Source of the DNA: JBHHZJ01 sp046758005
GTDB taxonomy: Bacteria; Pseudomonadota; Alphaproteobacteria; Kiloniellales; J153
NCBI GenBank assembly: GCA_046758005.1
Contig: JBHHZJ010000036.1
Location: forward strand, 1 to 29,707
DNA length: 29,707 bases
Reading direction: 5' to 3'
The notes under the pieces were generated by a model, which was not told where the DNA came from, made no database searches, and was given only the letters and a program-made list of their open reading frames with translations. This document shows positions 10,027 through 18,331 of the stretch, piece after piece. A program made the position numbers and the translations under genes. Each line of letters begins with the position of its first letter. Position 1 is the first letter of the stretch.

Positions 10027-10517
10027 CAGCCGCGGCTCCGCATGGCTTCCTCGACCGCCTTGTGGACCTGATCGGGCCCGACGTCGGCGCCGATCAGCTT
10101 CGCGGTCGCGGCGGCCGCGGCCTCGCTCGCCACCGCGGTCAGATGGGCCAGCGCCTCTTCCTTCGCCGCCGCGATGCGGTTTTCCGCTTCCCCGGTCTTC
10201 TCCGCAAGCTCGCGGCCAAAAGCCTCGTGGCGCTTGGCGGCCTGCGCAGCCATCATGTCGCCGGCCTGCTTGATCGCGGCGGCGGCCTGCCGGCGCGCCT
10301 CCGCCAGCACCTTTTCGTACTCGGCCAGGACCTTGTCGGCCTCCTCCTTCAGGGTGCTGGCCTTCTCGAGGTCGGCGGTGACGCGCTCCTGGCGCGCTTC
10401 CATGATGTCCGATAGCCTCGGCAGCGCATAGCGCCGCATCACGAAGAAGAGGGCGGCGAAGGTGACCGCCAACCAGAACAGCTGGGGCAGGAAAGTCGTG
10501 GGATCGAACTGAGGCAT
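10026..10517 (-). CDS. F0F1 ATP synthase subunit b'
   Basis: Second, divergent b-type stalk subunit found in photosynthetic bacteria, plastids and many alphaproteobacteria, where b and b' form a heterodimer. The 163-aa product has an N-terminal membrane helix (about 11-27, LFWLAVTFAALFFVMRR) and a long amphipathic helix rich in Ala, Glu and Lys. The sequence PTTFLPQLFWL is typical of the alphaproteobacterial b' form and differs from atpF next to it. It is called atpF2 or atpG in different genomes, so no symbol is given. It starts at ATG 10517, 51 nt after atpE, and its stop overlaps the atpF start. Confidence 0.93.
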   Translation of the reverse strand: MPQFDPTTFLPQLFWLAVTFAALFFVMRRYALPRLSDIMEARQERVTADLEKASTLKEEADKVLAEYEKVLAEARRQAAAAIKQAGDMMAAQAAKRHEAFGRELAEKTGEAENRIAAAKEEALAHLTAVASEAAAAATAKLIGADVGPDQVHKAVEEAMRSRG

Positions 10518-10568
10518 TTCGGCCCGCCCCGGATGTCTTGCGAATGATCGCGTCCGGTTCGCGCTCGC

Positions 10569-10796
10569 CTAGAACACGAACATCAGCAGGAGCGCGATCA
10601 GCAGGGCGTACAGCGCCACCGCCTCCACCAACGCGAATCCGATCCACATGAACAGCTGGACCGAGGGAATCGCGGACGGGTTGCGGGCGCCGGACGATAT
10701 CATGGACGAGAAGATGTTGCCGATCCCCGCCCCGACTCCGCCCAGTCCGATCACGGCCAGGCCCGCACCGATCAACTTCGCGGCTTCTACTTCCAT
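10569..10796 (-). CDS. atpE: F0F1 ATP synthase subunit c
   Basis: Proteolipid that forms the proton-carrying rotor ring. The 75-aa hairpin has two membrane helices: helix 1 with the glycine motif GLGGVGAGIG (17-26), then the polar loop ARNP (37-40), then helix 2 with the ion-carrying carboxylate Glu58 in FALVEAVALY. Alphaproteobacterial c subunits commonly use Glu here. The sodium-binding residue set is not evident, so proton coupling is the simple reading. The frame extends upstream, but ATG 10796 has an AGGAG ribosome site and gives the correct length. A 164-nt gap separates it from atpB, longer than other gaps in the cluster, and could hold RNA structure that raises atpE output. Confidence 0.96.
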   Translation of the reverse strand: MEVEAAKLIGAGLAVIGLGGVGAGIGNIFSSMISSGARNPSAIPSVQLFMWIGFALVEAVALYALLIALLLMFVF

Positions 10797-10960
10797 CTCT
10801 GACTCCTCATCCCTGTAAGGGCAAGTACCCTGACCGTTCGCGCCCTGAATCCCCCGCGCCCCTCGCCGGTCCCCGTTACCGGGAATCCCGCGGCCGGTCT
10901 CCATCCTTCGACAGGCCCGGGAAGAGGCCCATGCCGCGAATCACGGAATCATGGTTCCGG

Positions 10961-11698
10961 CTATTCGTGCAAGTGCAGCGCATCGTTCAGATAGACGCAC
11001 GTGAGAATGGTGAACACATAGGCCTGGAGGAACGCGATGATCAACTCCAGCCCGGTCAGCGCCGCCACCAGCGCCAGCGGCACGATCCCGAACACGCCGA
11101 GCGCGGCCACGAACCCGGCGAACACCTTGAGCATCGTGTGGCCCGCCGTCATGTTCGCGAACAGGCGCAACGAGAGGCTCACCGGACGGGTGAAATAGGA
11201 CAGCACCTCGATGGGAACGATCAATGGCGCCATGTAGATGGGGACCCCCGAAGGCATCAAGAAGCTCAGGAAGTGCAGTCCGTGCTTCATGAAGCCGATC
11301 ACCGTAACGCCCACGAAGACCGCGGCCGCCATGGCGAACGTGACGATGATGTGGCTCGTAAAGGTGAAGCTGTACGGGACCATGCCCAGGAGGTTGCCGA
11401 AGAACACGAACATGAACAGGGTGAAGATGAACGGAAAGTACTTCCGCCCCTCCTTTCCCACGTTGTCCCGGATCATGTTCGCGATGAACTCGTAGCTGAG
11501 TTCCGCCAGGGACTGCCAGCGGCCCGGGACCAGGGCATTCCGGCGCGTGCTGAGCATGAGGAACGCGCTCGCCAGCACGATGGCGATCATCATGAACAAG
11601 GCGGAGTTGGTGAACGACAGGTCCAAATCGCCAACGTGGATTGGCACCAGCGGCTTGATTTCGAACTGCGCCAACGGGCTGTGATGTTCGCTCGCCAC
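10961..11698 (-). CDS. atpB: F0F1 ATP synthase subunit a
   Basis: Integral membrane stator subunit that forms the two proton half-channels against the c ring. The 245-aa product has about five or six membrane helices. The essential arginine is visible as Arg178 in SLSLRLFANMTAGH, and the C-terminal segment GLELIIAFLQAYVFTILTCVYL is typical. The start is a GTG at 11698 (MASEHHSPLAQFEI), a usual alphaproteobacterial N-terminus. It lies 46 nt after atpI. Confidence 0.96.
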   Translation of the reverse strand: MASEHHSPLAQFEIKPLVPIHVGDLDLSFTNSALFMMIAIVLASAFLMLSTRRNALVPGRWQSLAELSYEFIANMIRDNVGKEGRKYFPFIFTLFMFVFFGNLLGMVPYSFTFTSHIIVTFAMAAAVFVGVTVIGFMKHGLHFLSFLMPSGVPIYMAPLIVPIEVLSYFTRPVSLSLRLFANMTAGHTMLKVFAGFVAALGVFGIVPLALVAALTGLELIIAFLQAYVFTILTCVYLNDALHLHE

Positions 11699-11744
11699 AG
11701 GTCGCTGCTATTCGCTCTTGCCTCGCCTCAGAGGAGATACGGCT

Positions 11745-12095
11745 CTATCTCTCGGTGTCCGAGGGCTTCGCCTCGTTGTCCCTTTTCCCGTATCCGACCG
11801 CGTGGCCGTAGCCTGCGGCCGCACGATACACGTTCAATATCCCGGCCCCGGCCCCAAGAAAGAAGAATACGATCAGAAACAAGGGCCCGGTACCGAGCCA
11901 GAAATCCAACGCCCAACCGATTCCGACTCCGACGCCGATTCCCACCACCAACTCGGTCGCGATCCTCAACGCGAAGCCAAGACCGCTTCCGCGGGAAATC
12001 CGGTCGGCCTCGTCTTTGCCGGCCCGCTTGGCCTGCGCCTCGCGGAGCCGCGCATCGAGATCTTTGCGGGACGGTGGGGGCGAATCGTCGCTCAT
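11745..12095 (-). CDS. atpI: ATP synthase-associated protein AtpI
   Basis: A 116-aa membrane protein with a charged N-terminal region (about 1-38) and two membrane helices (about 44-65, ATELVVGIGVGVGIGWALDF; about 70-92, PLFLIVFFFLGAGAGILNVYR). This is the AtpI/Atp1 pattern found at the head of F0 operons. In other bacteria AtpI assists c-ring assembly or magnesium supply, and it is usually not essential. The ATG at 12095 gives MSDDSPPPSRKDL. It is the first gene of the cluster, and a candidate promoter lies about 80 nt upstream. Confidence 0.88.
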   Translation of the reverse strand: MSDDSPPPSRKDLDARLREAQAKRAGKDEADRISRGSGLGFALRIATELVVGIGVGVGIGWALDFWLGTGPLFLIVFFFLGAGAGILNVYRAAAGYGHAVGYGKRDNEAKPSDTER

Positions 12096-12174
12096 GGGCT
12101 CGCGCCCCTCGGATCCTCCCCCCTCGGCCCTTCTCCCCCTGGCAGGCCGCTCCCGGGCCCGAAAATCGCGCGCA

Positions 12175-12202
12175 CCTTAGTGAGCGCGTCTGGGCGTGTC
12201 AA
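12175..12202 (-). promoter_or_regulatory. Candidate promoter of the F0 ATP synthase operon
   Basis: On the minus strand a perfect -35 TTGACA (12202-12197) is followed after 16 nt by TAAGGT (12180-12175, 3 of 6 to the -10). It lies in the 171-bp gap between the smc stop and atpI, so atp transcription would begin near 12168 with a leader of about 70 nt. Confidence 0.5.
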
Positions 12203-12266
12203 GGCGCGGGGCCCGAAGCGTTTGGTTCGCAAATCAGCGCCGCGAGCCGCCCTTCGCGGGGCGGCA

Positions 12267-15200
12267 TCAGGCGCTTTCACGCAGGTCTTCGGCCGCGCCG
12301 AGGTCGACGGAGACCAGTCGGCTCACGCCCCGTTCCGACATGGTGACGCCGAACAGTCGATCCACGCGCGCCATGGTCATACGGTGGTGGGTGATGACCA
12401 GGAAGCGCGTGGCGCCGGAGTGGCTGAGCTCGTCCAGCAGCGTGCAGAAGCGATCGACGTTGGCGTCGTCCAACGGCGCGTCGACCTCGTCCAAAACGCA
12501 GATCGGCGCCGGATTGGTCAGGAACACGGCGAACAGTAGGGACAGGGCCGTCAAGGCCTGTTCGCCGCCCGACAGGAGCGACATGACCTGGAGGCGCTTG
12601 CCCGGCGGGCTGGCCAGGATCTCGAGACCGGCTTCCAGCGGATCGTCGGCCTCGGTCAGCTTGAGATGCGCCCGGCCGCCGCCGAACAGGCGCACGAACA
12701 GCTCCGAGAAGTGCGCGTTGACCTGCTCGAAGGCGGCGAGCAGGCGCTCGCGGCCCTCGCGGTTGAGGCTCGCGATGCCCTGGCGCAGGCGGCCGATGGC
12801 CGAGATCAGGTCGGCGCGCTCGGACTGCATGCCGTTGATCTGCCGGTCGAGCTCCTGCGCCTCCGCCTCGGCGCGCAGGTTGACCGGCCCCAGGTTCTCG
12901 CGCTCGCGCACGAGCCGGGCCAGCCTGGCCGCCACCTCCTCCCGGCCCGGCAGGTCCTGGCTCGGATCGACCTCGGCGATCTCGATCACGTCCTCGAGCC
13001 GGCAGTCGAGGCGCTCGCGCACCTTCTCGGTCACCGTGGCGAGCGATTGCTCGGCCTGGACGACCGCGGATTCGGCGCGCACGCGGTCCTCGCGCGCGGC
13101 GGCGAGCGCTTGTTCCTCGGCCTTGAGCCCGCGGTCGGCCTCAGCCAAGCGGGTCTCGCCGACGGCGAGCGCGTCGGCCGCCTGCTTGCGCCGCTCCTCG
13201 GCCCGGGCGATCTGCTCGGCCAGGGACTCGCCCAGCGCCGCCAGTTCGGCCGGACGCGCCGCCAGGGCGACGATCTCCTCGCCGGTCGCCTCGAGGCGCC
13301 GCTCCACGTCGACGATGTAGCCCTCGGCCTCCTCGCTCCGCCGGGTCCAGGACGCCTTTTCCTCCTCGATCGTGGCCAGACGCTGCGCGCGCGCCTCGGC
13401 CTCGCGGGTCAAGCGGTCGAACGCGCTCTGGCATCGCGCCAACTCGCCGCGGTGCTCCGCCAGTGCCGCGCGCAACGGGCCCAGCCGGGCGCGCCTGGCG
13501 TCGAGGTCGGGCAGGGCCTCGGCCTCGGCGCGCGCCGCGGCCAGGGCCGCTTCGCTCTCGGCCAGGTCGCCGGCCAGGTGCGCCGCCGTCTCGTCCAATG
13601 CGGCGAGGCGCGAGGCCACGGCCGCCGCCTCCTGCGTCAGGCCGCTCTCTCGTTGCCGCGCGGCGTTGAGCGTCCCGAAGGCGCCCGCCACCGCGTCGCG
13701 CGCCGCGCGTTCGGCGGCCGCGACCTCCTCCAGGGCGGCGCGCGCCGCCTCGTGCCCGGCCCGGGCGTTTGCCGCCGCGCCGGCGGCCTCGGCCAGGATG
13801 CCGCGCAGCTCGTTGAGCCGGTTGCGCTGTTCCAGGCGCTTGCCGGCGGCGGTGCGCGCGTCGGCGGCGACCGTGAAGCCGTCCCAGCGCCACAGCGCCC
13901 CTGTCTTGGTGACCAGGCGTTGCCCCGGCGCGAGCCGTGGCTGCAGGCGCGCGCCGCTTTCCCCGTCCGCGACCACGCCGACCTGGGACAGCCGGCGGGC
14001 CAGCGCGGCCGGCCCGCGCACCCGCGCGCTCAGCGCCTCCGCGCCGGGCGGCAGCGGCGGCGGCGTGTCGTAGGGCGGCAAGGTCTCCCAACGCACTGGC
14101 GCGGCCGCGTCGGTGGACGCCGCGATGTCGTCGCCCAGCGCCGCGCCGAGCGCCGCCTCGTAGCCGTGCTCGACCGCGACCGCGTCGAGCAGCAGCGGCC
14201 AGTCCTTCGCCTCGGCCGGCTCCAGCAGGGCGGTCAGCGCGGCCGCTTCGGCGTCCAGCTTGGCCCGGGTCGCCTCGGCGTGTTGCAAAGCCTCGCGCGC
14301 CGCGGCCTCCGCGCCGCGGGCTTCGCCGAGCGCCGCCTCCGCGGCCTCGGCCTCGCCGCGGGCGCGCTCCAGCGCGGCCTCGGCCGCCGCGGTGTCGGCC
14401 GCTACGGCCTGCAACGCGCCCTCGGGCACCTGCGCGGCGGCGAGGGCCTCGCGCTGGCGCGCGCTCTCGTCCGCCTGGCGGTGCAGGCGCTGGACGCGCT
14501 GGGACAACTCGTCCACCCGCCGCTGCAAGGCGCCGGCGTGCGCTTCGTCGGCGGCGATCCGCTCGGCCAGTTCGTGGACCTCGCTCTCCCGCGCGTTCAC
14601 GGCCTCGAGCGCGCGCGAGCGCGCGTCTTCCGCTGCGCGCACGGCCTCGGCCTCGCCGGCGGCGGCGGCCTCGAGGGCGCCGCGTTCCCGGTCCAACCGC
14701 GCGCGCGCCGCGGCGGCGTCCTCCGCCAGGGCCTTGGCGCGGGCCTGATCGCCTTCGAGCTGGGTGCGGCGCTGCTCGGCCTGCTCCTTGGCGGCCGCCA
14801 CCCGCACCTCCTCGCGGGCCAGGTTGTCCCGATCGACGAGCAGGCGCTGCAGGGCCGCCGCCGCCGCCGCCTCGTCGTGTCGCAGCTCGGGCAGCGCGGC
14901 GGCGGCCTCGGCCTGGGCGGTCGCGCGCGCGGCGGCGCGCTCGGTCAGGGCCGCCACGTGGCGGTCGGCGGCGGCCAGGCGCCCCTCGGCGTCGCGCAGC
15001 ACGGCCTTGGCCGCCTCGCCCTCCAGGTGCAACGCGATCGCGTCGTTGCGCCGGATCTGGTCGGCGATTTTCCGGTAGCGCGCCGCCTGCCGGGCCTGCT
15101 TCCGCAAGCCCTTGAGCTGCGTCTCGAGGGTCGCGATCACGTCGTCCAGCCGCTCGAGGTTGGTCTCCGCCGCGCGCAGGCGCAGCTCCGCCTCGTGCCG

Positions 15201-15731
15201 GCGCGTGTGCAGGCCGGTGATGCCGGCGGCCTCATCGAGAAGGGAGCGGCGGTCGGCCGGCTTGGCGTTGATCAACGCACCGACGCGGCCCTGGCTGACC
15301 AGCGCCGTCGAGTGCGCGCCCGAGGCGGCGTCGGCGAACAGGAGCTGGACGTCGCGCGCGCGGACTTCCCTTCCGTTGACCCGGTACACGGAGCCGCAGC
15401 CGCGCTCGATGCGGCGCACGACCTCGATCGTCTCGTGGTCGTTGAACATGGCGGGGGCCTTGCGGTCGCCGTTGTCCAGGACCACGGTCGCTTCCGCCAG
15501 GTTGCGCGGCGGCCTCGTGGCGCTGCCGGAGAAAATCACGTCGTCCATCTCGGCGCCGCGCATGCGCTTGGCCGAGGACTCGCCCATGACCCAGCGCAGG
15601 GCCTCGATCAGGTTGGACTTGCCGCAGCCGTTCGGACCGACGATGCCGCTCACGCCCGGTTCGATGAAGAGCTCGGTGGGGTCGACGAAGGACTTGAACC
15701 CGCTCAGCTGCAGCTTGGTGAATTGCACCAC
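12267..15731 (-). CDS. smc: Chromosome segregation protein SMC
   Basis: ABC-type ATPase that, with ScpA and ScpB, forms the bacterial condensin that compacts and helps separate the chromosome. The 1154-aa length fits. Order: N-terminal Walker A GPNGCGKS (32-39), a long Ala/Glu/Arg-rich coiled coil, a hinge domain around 510-640 (DWPLLLDAVAVEHGYEAALG), a returning coiled coil, then the C-terminal head with signature LSGGEQ (about 1053-1058) and Walker B VLDEVDAPLD (about 1079-1088). The frame is open further upstream, but MVQFTKLQLSGFKSF is the family N-terminus. Adjacent GTG codons at 15731 and 15728 are the candidates, with a GGGGGA ribosome-like run upstream. It follows the dsbA-like gene by 56 nt, a pairing common in alphaproteobacteria. 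scpA and scpB are not in the window. Confidence 0.96.
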   Translation of the reverse strand: MVQFTKLQLSGFKSFVDPTELFIEPGVSGIVGPNGCGKSNLIEALRWVMGESSAKRMRGAEMDDVIFSGSATRPPRNLAEATVVLDNGDRKAPAMFNDHETIEVVRRIERGCGSVYRVNGREVRARDVQLLFADAASGAHSTALVSQGRVGALINAKPADRRSLLDEAAGITGLHTRRHEAELRLRAAETNLERLDDVIATLETQLKGLRKQARQAARYRKIADQIRRNDAIALHLEGEAAKAVLRDAEGRLAAADRHVAALTERAAARATAQAEAAAALPELRHDEAAAAAALQRLLVDRDNLAREEVRVAAAKEQAEQRRTQLEGDQARAKALAEDAAAARARLDRERGALEAAAAGEAEAVRAAEDARSRALEAVNARESEVHELAERIAADEAHAGALQRRVDELSQRVQRLHRQADESARQREALAAAQVPEGALQAVAADTAAAEAALERARGEAEAAEAALGEARGAEAAAREALQHAEATRAKLDAEAAALTALLEPAEAKDWPLLLDAVAVEHGYEAALGAALGDDIAASTDAAAPVRWETLPPYDTPPPLPPGAEALSARVRGPAALARRLSQVGVVADGESGARLQPRLAPGQRLVTKTGALWRWDGFTVAADARTAAGKRLEQRNRLNELRGILAEAAGAAANARAGHEAARAALEEVAAAERAARDAVAGAFGTLNAARQRESGLTQEAAAVASRLAALDETAAHLAGDLAESEAALAAARAEAEALPDLDARRARLGPLRAALAEHRGELARCQSAFDRLTREAEARAQRLATIEEEKASWTRRSEEAEGYIVDVERRLEATGEEIVALAARPAELAALGESLAEQIARAEERRKQAADALAVGETRLAEADRGLKAEEQALAAAREDRVRAESAVVQAEQSLATVTEKVRERLDCRLEDVIEIAEVDPSQDLPGREEVAARLARLVRERENLGPVNLRAEAEAQELDRQINGMQSERADLISAIGRLRQGIASLNREGRERLLAAFEQVNAHFSELFVRLFGGGRAHLKLTEADDPLEAGLEILASPPGKRLQVMSLLSGGEQALTALSLLFAVFLTNPAPICVLDEVDAPLDDANVDRFCTLLDELSHSGATRFLVITHHRMTMARVDRLFGVTMSERGVSRLVSVDLGAAEDLRESA

Positions 15732-15787
15732 GTGCGCTCGTTTCCCCCGTGTCGTGCGGCCCGCTCGCTCGTCCCCGCGCGTTCCCG

Positions 15788-16414
15788 CTAAGTGTTCGGC
15801 GCGATCTTCCTGAACATCGCGTCCAGGCTCTCGAAAGTGCGGGCGCCCTCGACCTTGCGGCCGTTGACGATGAGCGTCGGGGTCGACTGCACGTTGTAGG
15901 TTCGGCGGCCGTCCTGGGCCCGCTCGAGGATGCGGTTCATCTCCGCCTCGTCGTTGACGCAGGCGTCGAAGCGCTCCTGGCCGATGCCCGCCAGGCGCGC
16001 GAACCGGTCCAGAACCTTGAGCGGATCCTTGGCCCTGGCCCAACGCTCCTGGTTTTCGAACAGGAAGTCGAGGAAGGCGAAGTGACGGTCGCCTTTGACG
16101 CAATTGGCGACCGCGGCCGCGCGCAGCGCCAGCCCGTCGAGCGGGAAATGCCGGTAGACCAGCCGGGCCTTGCCCTCGGCGATCCAGGTCTTCTTGATCC
16201 GCGGCAGGGCGCCGGCGTGGAACGCCGCGCAGTGCGGGCAGGTGAGCGAGGAGTACTCTATGATTGTGATCGGCGCATCGGCCGCGCCGAGCACACGGTC
16301 GTCCGGGAAAATCTCCGCCACCCCGGCCCCGGCCGGGTCCGGCGCGGACGCGCCGAGGACCAGTGCGAACACGGCGGCGATCGCCGCGCCCATCAGTATC
16401 TTCCTACGAGTCAT
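15788..16414 (-). CDS. DsbA-family thiol:disulfide oxidoreductase (periplasmic)
   Basis: A 208-aa thioredoxin-fold protein with an N-terminal signal (MTRRKILMGAAIAAVFALVL, cleavage probably near residue 30), so it should act in the periplasm. The active site is CPHC (Cys59-Cys62) in EYSSLTCPHCAAFH, with a cis-Pro loop STPTLIVNGRK near the C-terminus. It belongs to the DsbA/BdbD-like Thioredoxin_4 group rather than to classical E. coli DsbA, and it could be an oxidase or an isomerase-like protein. No DsbB partner is nearby. The frame is open 27 codons further upstream, but ATG 16414 starts directly at the signal peptide. It sits between dciA and smc on the same strand with its own candidate promoter. 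Confidence 0.88.
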   Translation of the reverse strand: MTRRKILMGAAIAAVFALVLGASAPDPAGAGVAEIFPDDRVLGAADAPITIIEYSSLTCPHCAAFHAGALPRIKKTWIAEGKARLVYRHFPLDGLALRAAAVANCVKGDRHFAFLDFLFENQERWARAKDPLKVLDRFARLAGIGQERFDACVNDEAEMNRILERAQDGRRTYNVQSTPTLIVNGRKVEGARTFESLDAMFRKIAPNT

Positions 16415-16435
16415 TTCCAACCTACCATATGTTGT

Positions 16436-16464
16436 ATCGTACCGAGCGGATGCGCGGAGCACAA
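16436..16464 (-). promoter_or_regulatory. Candidate promoter of the dsbA-like gene and smc
   Basis: On the minus strand TTGTGC (16464-16459) is separated by 17 nt from TACGAT (16441-16436, 4 of 6 to the -10). A transcript would begin near 16429, giving a leader of about 15 nt before the ATG at 16414. The region is AT-richer than its surroundings. Confidence 0.4.
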
Positions 16465-16546
16465 GTTCCCTCGTGCTTCCGGTGCGCCGGCGCATTGAAC
16501 GGTCCGCTTGTGGCGGATTCGAGGCGTTGCCGGCGAGCCCCGGTGC

Positions 16547-17089
16547 TCACGTGCCGCGCTGGAGCATCGCCCGGCCGAGTCGCTCGAGGGCCTGGCGCAG
16601 GTCTTCGTCCTCGACCGCGCCGGTGCGGCGGCGCAGGGCGTTCTCCTCCTCGGCGCTGAGCGGGCGCGGCGGCCGGCGCGCCGGCGCGCCCGGCCCCAGT
16701 GCCTGGGCCTGAAACAGCTTGAGGCGGCTGACGGCGCGGTATCCGAAATAGCCGTTGACGCGCTCGATGAGCAGCGGGGCCAGGTGCTGGAGCTCGAGCG
16801 CGAATCCCGCCTCGACGCGCAGCGTCAGCGTGCCCTCGCCCTGGCGGCCGGGACGCGGGCGGTCGAGCTTCTTCGGCGCGCAGCGCGCCGCGACCGCCTC
16901 GCCCACGATGCTCGGCCAGTCCGCGATCAGCCCGGCCTCGGCGAAGCCACGCCGGCCGAGCGCGCGCCGGGTCACCTTGGGCAGCGTGGCGGCGAGCGCC
17001 CGCAGCCCGGCGCGGCGCACCCCGCCCTCCGCGGCGGCGGTGCCGGTACGGGTGGTCTCACGATCGCTCGGCGTTGGCTTTTCGTCCAT
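16547..17089 (-). CDS. DUF721 / DciA-like protein
   Basis: A 180-aa protein of the DUF721 family. The domain spans about 28-125: LRALAATLPKVTRRALGRRG, then ADWPSIVGEAVAARCAPKKL and GTLTLRVEAGFALELQHLAPLLIERVN are the recognisable segments (WP-x-IVG and the helix ending in ERVN). The C-terminal part (about 130-180) is Pro/Arg-rich with a short helix. DciA proteins in other bacteria bind the replicative helicase DnaB and help load it, and alphaproteobacteria lack DnaC, so a helicase-loading role is plausible but inferred. The ATG at 17089 has AGGAAGGG upstream. It diverges from mutY with only 48 bp between starts, and is followed by the dsbA-like gene. Confidence 0.8.
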   Translation of the reverse strand: MDEKPTPSDRETTRTGTAAAEGGVRRAGLRALAATLPKVTRRALGRRGFAEAGLIADWPSIVGEAVAARCAPKKLDRPRPGRQGEGTLTLRVEAGFALELQHLAPLLIERVNGYFGYRAVSRLKLFQAQALGPGAPARRPPRPLSAEEENALRRRTGAVEDEDLRQALERLGRAMLQRGT

Positions 17090-17137
17090 CGCGCTCGGCC
17101 CTTCCTGTCCCGCGGCGGCTCCAGTATAGAGGAGGTC

Positions 17138-18244
17138 ATGTCCCGTGCCGCAAGCCCCGTCCGTGCCGTGACGCCGCGATCGTTGCCCGGGCGCCTGCTG
17201 CGCTGGTACGGGCGGCACGGCCGGGACCTGCCGTGGCGCGCCCGCGCGCCCGAGCGGCCCGATCCCTACAAGGTCTGGCTCTCGGAGGTCATGTTGCAGC
17301 AGACCACGGTCGCCGCGGTCGCACCATACTTCCATGCCTTCCTCGCGCGCTGGCCCCGGGTGCAGGACTTGGCCGCGGCGCCGCTGGACGAGGTGCTCGC
17401 CGCCTGGGCCGGGCTCGGCTACTACGCGCGGGCGCGCAACGTGCACGCCTGCGCGCGGGCCGTGTCGCGCGACCTCGGCGGCCGCTTTCCCGGCGGCGAG
17501 GCGGAGTTGCGCGAGCTGCCGGGCATCGGACCGTACACGGCGGCGGCCATCGCGGCCATCGCCTTCGGCCGCCCCGCCTCGGTGGTCGACGGCAACGTCG
17601 AGCGCGTGGTCGCCCGCCTGTTCGCCGTCGAGACCCCGCTGCCGGCGGCCAAGCCGACGCTGCGCGCGCTGGCCGCGGGCCTGCTGCCCGCGGCGCCGGG
17701 GGCCGGGTTCCGCTACGGCGATTTCGCCCAGGCCATGATGGACCTGGGGGCCACGGTGTGCCTGCCGCGGCGGCCGCGCTGTGGCGTCTGTCCCCTGGCG
17801 CGGGACTGCGCGGCGCGCGCCGCCGGCCTTGCCGAGGAGCTGCCGCGCCGGGCGCCGAAGCAGGAACGTCCCACGCGGCGCGGCGTCGCGTTCTGGGCGG
17901 TGCGCGAGGACGGGGCCATCCTCCTGCGGCGCCGGCCGGCGCGCGGCCTGCTCGGCGGCATGATGGAGGTGCCCTCGACCGAGTGGCGCGCCCGCGGTCC
18001 GGCCGAGGCGGAGGCCGCGGCGCAGGCCCCCGTGCCGGCGCGCTGGTCGGCGCTGCCCGGCGTTGTGCGCCATACGTTCACCCACTTCCACCTCGAGCTG
18101 GCGGTCTGGGCCGGGCGCGCGAGCGGCGCGGGCGAGGCCGCACCTGGCGTCTGGGTCCGCCCGGACGACCTGGGCGCCGTCGGGCTGCCCTCGGTCATGT
18201 GGAAGGTGGCGCACCACGCGCTGGCCCGCTCTGGGGACCGTTAA
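17138..18244 (+). CDS. mutY: A/G-specific adenine DNA glycosylase MutY
   Basis: Removes adenine mispaired with 8-oxoguanine. The 368-aa product has the complete MutY plan: catalytic Glu50 in WLSEVMLQQTTV, a helix-hairpin-helix LPGIGPYTAAAIAAIAFG (127-144), catalytic Asp151 in VVDGNVERVVARLF, and a 4Fe-4S site C-x6-C-x2-C-x5-C (Cys208, 215, 218, 224). The C-terminal NUDIX-like domain that reads 8-oxoG follows (about 245-365), with RRPARGLLGGMMEVPST and HTFTHFHLEL. The ATG at 17138 has a strong GAGGAGG ribosome site. The frame runs upstream antisense to dciA, but that part is not coding. It is divergent from dciA and followed by the GGDEF gene. Confidence 0.96.
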   Translation: MSRAASPVRAVTPRSLPGRLLRWYGRHGRDLPWRARAPERPDPYKVWLSEVMLQQTTVAAVAPYFHAFLARWPRVQDLAAAPLDEVLAAWAGLGYYARARNVHACARAVSRDLGGRFPGGEAELRELPGIGPYTAAAIAAIAFGRPASVVDGNVERVVARLFAVETPLPAAKPTLRALAAGLLPAAPGAGFRYGDFAQAMMDLGATVCLPRRPRCGVCPLARDCAARAAGLAEELPRRAPKQERPTRRGVAFWAVREDGAILLRRRPARGLLGGMMEVPSTEWRARGPAEAEAAAQAPVPARWSALPGVVRHTFTHFHLELAVWAGRASGAGEAAPGVWVRPDDLGAVGLPSVMWKVAHHALARSGDR

Positions 18245-18331
18245 GGCCTTGTTCACGGCCATCCGCAATAGTCGGAGCACGTGCCGCGCGGCACTGCGCC
18301 GCCGCGGCGCGGTGCCAAGGCGGTGAAGCGG

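Noticed and set aside
12200..12245. GGTTCGCAAATC near 12224 resembling a tRNA T-loop
   Set aside because: No acceptor stem, D-arm or anticodon arm can be built around it.
12666..15791. A very long open frame (over 1000 codons) on the plus strand
   Set aside because: It is fully antisense to smc, whose motifs are complete. Its translation is low-complexity Ala/Arg/Gly/Gln, a shadow of high-GC codon use.
15732..16103. N-terminal extension of SMC by about 124 residues
   Set aside because: It overlaps the dsbA-like gene in another frame and has no SMC features; the family N-terminus begins at the GTG codons at 15731/15728.
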